From Cognaticolwellia sediminilitoris (GTDB lineage Bacteria; Pseudomonadota; Gammaproteobacteria; Enterobacterales; Alteromonadaceae), in assembly GCA_002104535.1 (NCBI GenBank), contig NBOG01000002.1, positions 256,240 through 320,239 of the forward strand: a stretch of DNA of 64,000 nucleotides. Direction: 5' to 3'. Of the stretch, positions 60,778 to 64,000 are shown in pieces (the first letter of the stretch is position 1; the number at the start of each line of letters is the position of its first letter). A model generated the notes under the pieces. The model made no database searches, was not told the origin of the DNA, and was given only the letters and a program-made list of their open reading frames with translations. The position numbers and the translations under genes are program-made.

Positions 60778-61377
60778 TTAAAGCGGTGTTGCTGTGATCA
60801 CATAACGCTCATCTTCATTATCGCTTATGCCTTCAAAGGGATAGCAAGTGATCAAAACTAAGTTTGCTTCGTCTGCCGGTAAGGCGAGTTGTGCTGCTGA
60901 AGCGTCAACTATATCAATACGTTCCACTTGATAAAGTTGGGTGCGCCCATGCGCATTTGTTAGTGAGATGACATCTTTCAATATAATATCCTGTAAAAAT
61001 GCAAAGTGGCTATCGCGATGACCTGCAACGACAAAAGGGCTATTTGTATCTGTTTGATTAAATGGCACAACCGCGCCCGCTGAAAATGCTAATGTGGTTG
61101 GATCGCCGCCATTTAATACCACGATATTTTTGTCTAAACGCTGAAAGTCTAATGCTGCAATAGGAAAGGTATCCGCCCATGGCCAAGGTTTAATGGCTAT
61201 TGGTTTTGAGCTTTTGCTTTGTTGTTTTGCTTGTTTAAGTTGCTGCCCTTTCATCGCTTGCTGCCAGCTGGCATTGATTAGATGTTGTGATAACCAAGCC
61301 TTTGCTGGCAGCCAACTGGCTTGAGCACAGACTATGATACCAACTAGCATTAGGACGATAGCGATGAGTCTTAGCAT
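60778..61377 (-). CDS. Class GN sortase
   Basis: A 199-residue transpeptidase with one N-terminal membrane span (about 3-20). The catalytic triad is complete: H120 (VAGHRD), C178 (LITCYPF) and R191 (DERYVI). Class GN sortases are the form found in marine Gammaproteobacteria and are paired with a single dedicated target. That target lies directly upstream on the same strand (six-base gap). The enzyme should cut the target's C-terminal signal in the inner membrane. Confidence 0.92.
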   Translation of the reverse strand: MLRLIAIVLMLVGIIVCAQASWLPAKAWLSQHLINASWQQAMKGQQLKQAKQQSKSSKPIAIKPWPWADTFPIAALDFQRLDKNIVVLNGGDPTTLAFSAGAVVPFNQTDTNSPFVVAGHRDSHFAFLQDIILKDVISLTNAHGRTQLYQVERIDIVDASAAQLALPADEANLVLITCYPFEGISDNEDERYVITATPL

Positions 61378-61383
61378 GTTACT

Positions 61384-63549
61384 TTAACTCTTTGGTTTAA
61401 GGGCATAGCTTTTGCGTCTAGCAGCAAAGCATAATAATATTGGCGCAAGCATGATTAACAACAGGCCAATAAGTAATTGTTGATGCCAGCCTAAGGCGGT
61501 TTTTGGCATGGCGACCATTAAGTTTTCATGGGCTTTAGCTAAGTTAGTAAGCTTGCTTTTTGCACTCAATAACGAGTTTTTAGCCATTAATGGTAGCGGG
61601 ACTATTTTTTTCTCTACCGCAATAAAGCTGGTATATGGTGACAAAGTTTGATGAGCAAGCGAGGTTGATATTACTTGTGCTTTAACTTGTTGTTTGTCTG
61701 CGCCGGTAACTAATGTGTCGAGTAAGTCGGCTATTTTTCTTCGCGCCCACAGTGTTGATATTCCGTGCGCGGATGAACTGTCGTCAATGATCACTTGCTG
61801 ATACCAAGGCTCAGTAGTGGTGTTTCCCATGACTTGTACACTGGTGATCGGTAGTTTAGATTTAACTGCAATTTGCATCGGTTCACCAAGATATAAATCA
61901 GCGATCCTTTTTGGGTAAACTTCCACTTCTTGATGCACTTGGCTATCGAAAATCAATTCAATATTACTAATAGCTGGATGATTTATTTTTGCCATCAAGG
62001 CTGACATTTGACGCTGTACATCGGCACTATTTTGAATAAAAACATAACTACCACGGCCAAATTGTGCTGCTTTCTTCATAAAGTATCCATTTGGCGCTGC
62101 ACCAATACCCACAGTGAATAAACGAAATTTTTGTTGTGCACCACTGAGTAATTGCATCAATTCAAATTCATTGGACACTGCACCATCGGTGATAAAAACT
62201 ACCTGACGAATCGCTTGTTGCGTTTGCTGAGCTGCTCTGGCCATGACTAAAGCTTGGCTTAATGGCCGATACATTTCTGTGCCGCCATCGGCATTTAAAT
62301 TTTTGATAAATTGCTGTGCTTGACCAATGTTGTAATCTGAAGCCATGTTGGTCATTGGAAACAATAAGTCGACACTGTTATCAAAGGCAATGATGTTAAA
62401 ACTGTCATTTTTACCTAGTTGTGAGATAGCTTGCTGTAAGCTGGCTTTCGCTTGTGTCATTGAATTGCCTTGCATTGACCCCGAGGTATCTATGATAAAA
62501 ATTATGTCACGGGCGAAGGTGTTAGTTGTTGCTTCAACTTGCGGTGGAAAAAAAGTTAATAAAGTAAAATATTCATCAGCGACCTTCTCGGTGAAACTGC
62601 TCACTTGTGGCTTTTCATTCGCTTGCAGCTGCCAACTTAACGTGAAATCACTATTAGCCAGCGTTTGTTCATGGGCGAGTGTGATCAAATATGATGATTT
62701 ATCATGGTTAAGTTGTTGAACTTTTATCTGGTGACTATTGCTATCAATATTCGTTATTTCAACACCAGCATTGAGCTCAATATTAATTGACGCTTGGCTT
62801 TTGGCGAGGGCATTAGCTATTGGGACTATTATTGCTGAATCCTCTTCTGCTGGTGAAGGTTGAGCATTATCGCTGTGATAACGTGCGGTCATTGCTAAAG
62901 GTAGCTTTAATGTGGCTTGGTTTTTATCGAATGTTACTGGCATGATAAATTGCAAAGTCACCACAACCCTTGACTGTGCTGGAATGTTGGCAATGTTATT
63001 AGTGAATAAGTTTGGCCGCTGTTGCTGGACTAAGCTGGCTTTTTTACCTTGTGTTTTTGCCTTTTTATAACGTGCTTTAGCGGCTTTTTTCTCCATTATT
63101 TCACCGATGATTTCAGTGCCTGCAACGTTAACTTTTAAATGCTTAATAGCGGCATTTTCAGGTAATGGAAATTGGTATTTTCCTTCTAATGTCATGTTAT
63201 AAGGGTTGATAAAAACTTGAGTAACATTGACGTAAGCCACTAAACCGCTGACTTTTACCTGAGCGTTTAAGTCAACAGGTAATGCCACGCGTTGACTACT
63301 GTCAGGATGATCAAATATCAGTTGTGGACCATGAATCAAACCATTCGTGGTTGAATTTATTTGAGAATGGCGTTCGGTGTTATCGGTGTTCGCCTGAGCT
63401 AAAGGCACAATAACCGCACTTAACAGTGCTAAAAATACTATGATGATCATGATCTTGTAGTATTTTCGGCGCAGCTTCTTACGTTTTTGCTGATAAAAGT
63501 ATGAATTTTGGTAATCAATTAAGATGAGTTTCTTATTTGAGTTAAACAT
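61384..63549 (-). CDS. VIT/vWA sortase target protein
   Basis: A 721-residue envelope protein of the marine proteobacterial sortase-target type. It has a basic N-terminus and a membrane span (about 31-50), a VIT domain (about 76-205), and a von Willebrand A domain with an intact MIDAS start DTSGS (354-358). Near the C-terminus a PKTA sorting motif is followed by a hydrophobic span (LLIGLLLIMLAPILLCF) and a basic tail. The adjacent sortase is its likely processing enzyme. ATG 63549 has GGAG six bases upstream; a TTG at 63561 is less likely. Function of the processed protein is unknown. Confidence 0.92.
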   Translation of the reverse strand: MFNSNKKLILIDYQNSYFYQQKRKKLRRKYYKIMIIIVFLALLSAVIVPLAQANTDNTERHSQINSTTNGLIHGPQLIFDHPDSSQRVALPVDLNAQVKVSGLVAYVNVTQVFINPYNMTLEGKYQFPLPENAAIKHLKVNVAGTEIIGEIMEKKAAKARYKKAKTQGKKASLVQQQRPNLFTNNIANIPAQSRVVVTLQFIMPVTFDKNQATLKLPLAMTARYHSDNAQPSPAEEDSAIIVPIANALAKSQASINIELNAGVEITNIDSNSHQIKVQQLNHDKSSYLITLAHEQTLANSDFTLSWQLQANEKPQVSSFTEKVADEYFTLLTFFPPQVEATTNTFARDIIFIIDTSGSMQGNSMTQAKASLQQAISQLGKNDSFNIIAFDNSVDLLFPMTNMASDYNIGQAQQFIKNLNADGGTEMYRPLSQALVMARAAQQTQQAIRQVVFITDGAVSNEFELMQLLSGAQQKFRLFTVGIGAAPNGYFMKKAAQFGRGSYVFIQNSADVQRQMSALMAKINHPAISNIELIFDSQVHQEVEVYPKRIADLYLGEPMQIAVKSKLPITSVQVMGNTTTEPWYQQVIIDDSSSAHGISTLWARRKIADLLDTLVTGADKQQVKAQVISTSLAHQTLSPYTSFIAVEKKIVPLPLMAKNSLLSAKSKLTNLAKAHENLMVAMPKTALGWHQQLLIGLLLIMLAPILLCFAARRKSYALKPKS

Positions 63550-63765
63550 GTCTTGCTCCAATATAGCGATGATGGATCTATTTCAACAAAACAAAAGGTG
63601 GTTTCAGCGTTAATAATGAGGCAATCTTATGAACAAATATGGCGACAATATGGCGCGGTGCCCAAGTATTAATACTTTTTATCGCCAAGTATTTGAAATG
63701 AAATTTATATTTGTTAAAACATCGCCTAAACTCAATGGATAATTGATATTCGAAAGACGAGATTG

Positions 63766-64000
63766 ATGACCTTAACTAACAATGATAAAGCATTGATTGA
63801 ATCAACGTATGCGCACTTAATCATCAATGAGTTAAATCTCGCAAAATGTTTCTATAGAAATTTATTTGAAATGGCGCCTTTAATTAAGCCCATGTTTAAA
63901 AAAGATACAGCATTGGTTGAGGTACATTTTAATGAATTGATCCATACCGCGGTGAAGTACATAAAAAACTTTGAAGAACTGAAGCCCGAACTTTATGACT
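63766..64000 (+). CDS. Globin-family protein, 5' part only
   Basis: The first 78 codons of a gene cut by the window end. The sequence resembles the N-terminal helices of a bacterial globin: YAHLIINELNLAKCFYRNLF, then EMAPLIKPMF (proximal helix A-C region), then VEVHFNELIHTAV. The heme-ligating His would lie beyond the window, so heme binding cannot be checked. ATG 63766 is the first good start. No strong Shine-Dalgarno is visible. It is divergent from the sortase-target gene. Confidence 0.65.
   Translation, partial: MTLTNNDKALIESTYAHLIINELNLAKCFYRNLFEMAPLIKPMFKKDTALVEVHFNELIHTAVKYIKNFEELKPELYD

Overview
The window is a gammaproteobacterial chromosome segment from a marine member of the Alteromonadales. 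Its gene content, AT-rich composition, repeat style and class GN sortase suggest the Colwellia/Thalassotalea group; this is an inference from gene content, not a phylogeny. It is mostly housekeeping DNA in conserved blocks: apt-dnaX-ybaB, pyrG, eno, upp-uraA, ftsB-ispD-ispF-truD-surE-pcm-yqaA-nlpD-rpoS, mutS, recA, csiV-mfd, yehS and hdfR/maoP. Short accessory stretches interrupt these blocks.

Region by region: 1-4.1 kb holds a tiny membrane peptide, a single-domain response regulator, apt, dnaX (with a recognisable -1 frameshift signal) and ybaB; recR, which usually follows ybaB, is absent. 4.1-5.5 kb holds a DsbA-like protein and two tandem copies of a 177/178-bp palindromic element. 5.5-11.6 kb carries DUF4202, pyrG, eno and the upp-uraA pair. 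11.6-17.6 kb is an accessory island: a SUKH-like protein, two orphan genes separated by attC-like hairpins, a frameshifted tyrosine recombinase and a divergent LysR/MFS pair, partly bracketed by a 20-bp direct repeat. 17.6-29 kb is the conserved ftsB-to-recA segment, with a textbook LexA box over the recA promoter.

29.1-45.7 kb is the most interesting block. Six co-directional genes encode a TPR/outer-membrane barrel protein, a FecR-domain protein, a 3111-residue lipoprotein with 19 cadherin-like tandem repeats and a delta-60-type C-terminal region, an MBL-fold hydrolase, a CHASE2 adenylate cyclase, and a GAF/HD-GYP protein. I infer a surface-adhesin and sensing module tied to cAMP and c-di-GMP signalling.

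45.8-64 kb carries an orphan XdhC, rsuA, a solute-binding protein, DUF1244, csiV-mfd, yehS, a YeiH exporter, a RIO kinase, a GhrA-like reductase, hdfR/maoP, a class GN sortase with its VIT/vWA target, and the start of a globin gene cut by the window edge. Inverted-repeat elements related to each other lie near 54.3 and 58 kb. I saw no CRISPR array, rRNA or tRNA by eye. Several starts were moved from the longest frame to the codon with a Shine-Dalgarno sequence, as noted in each entry.
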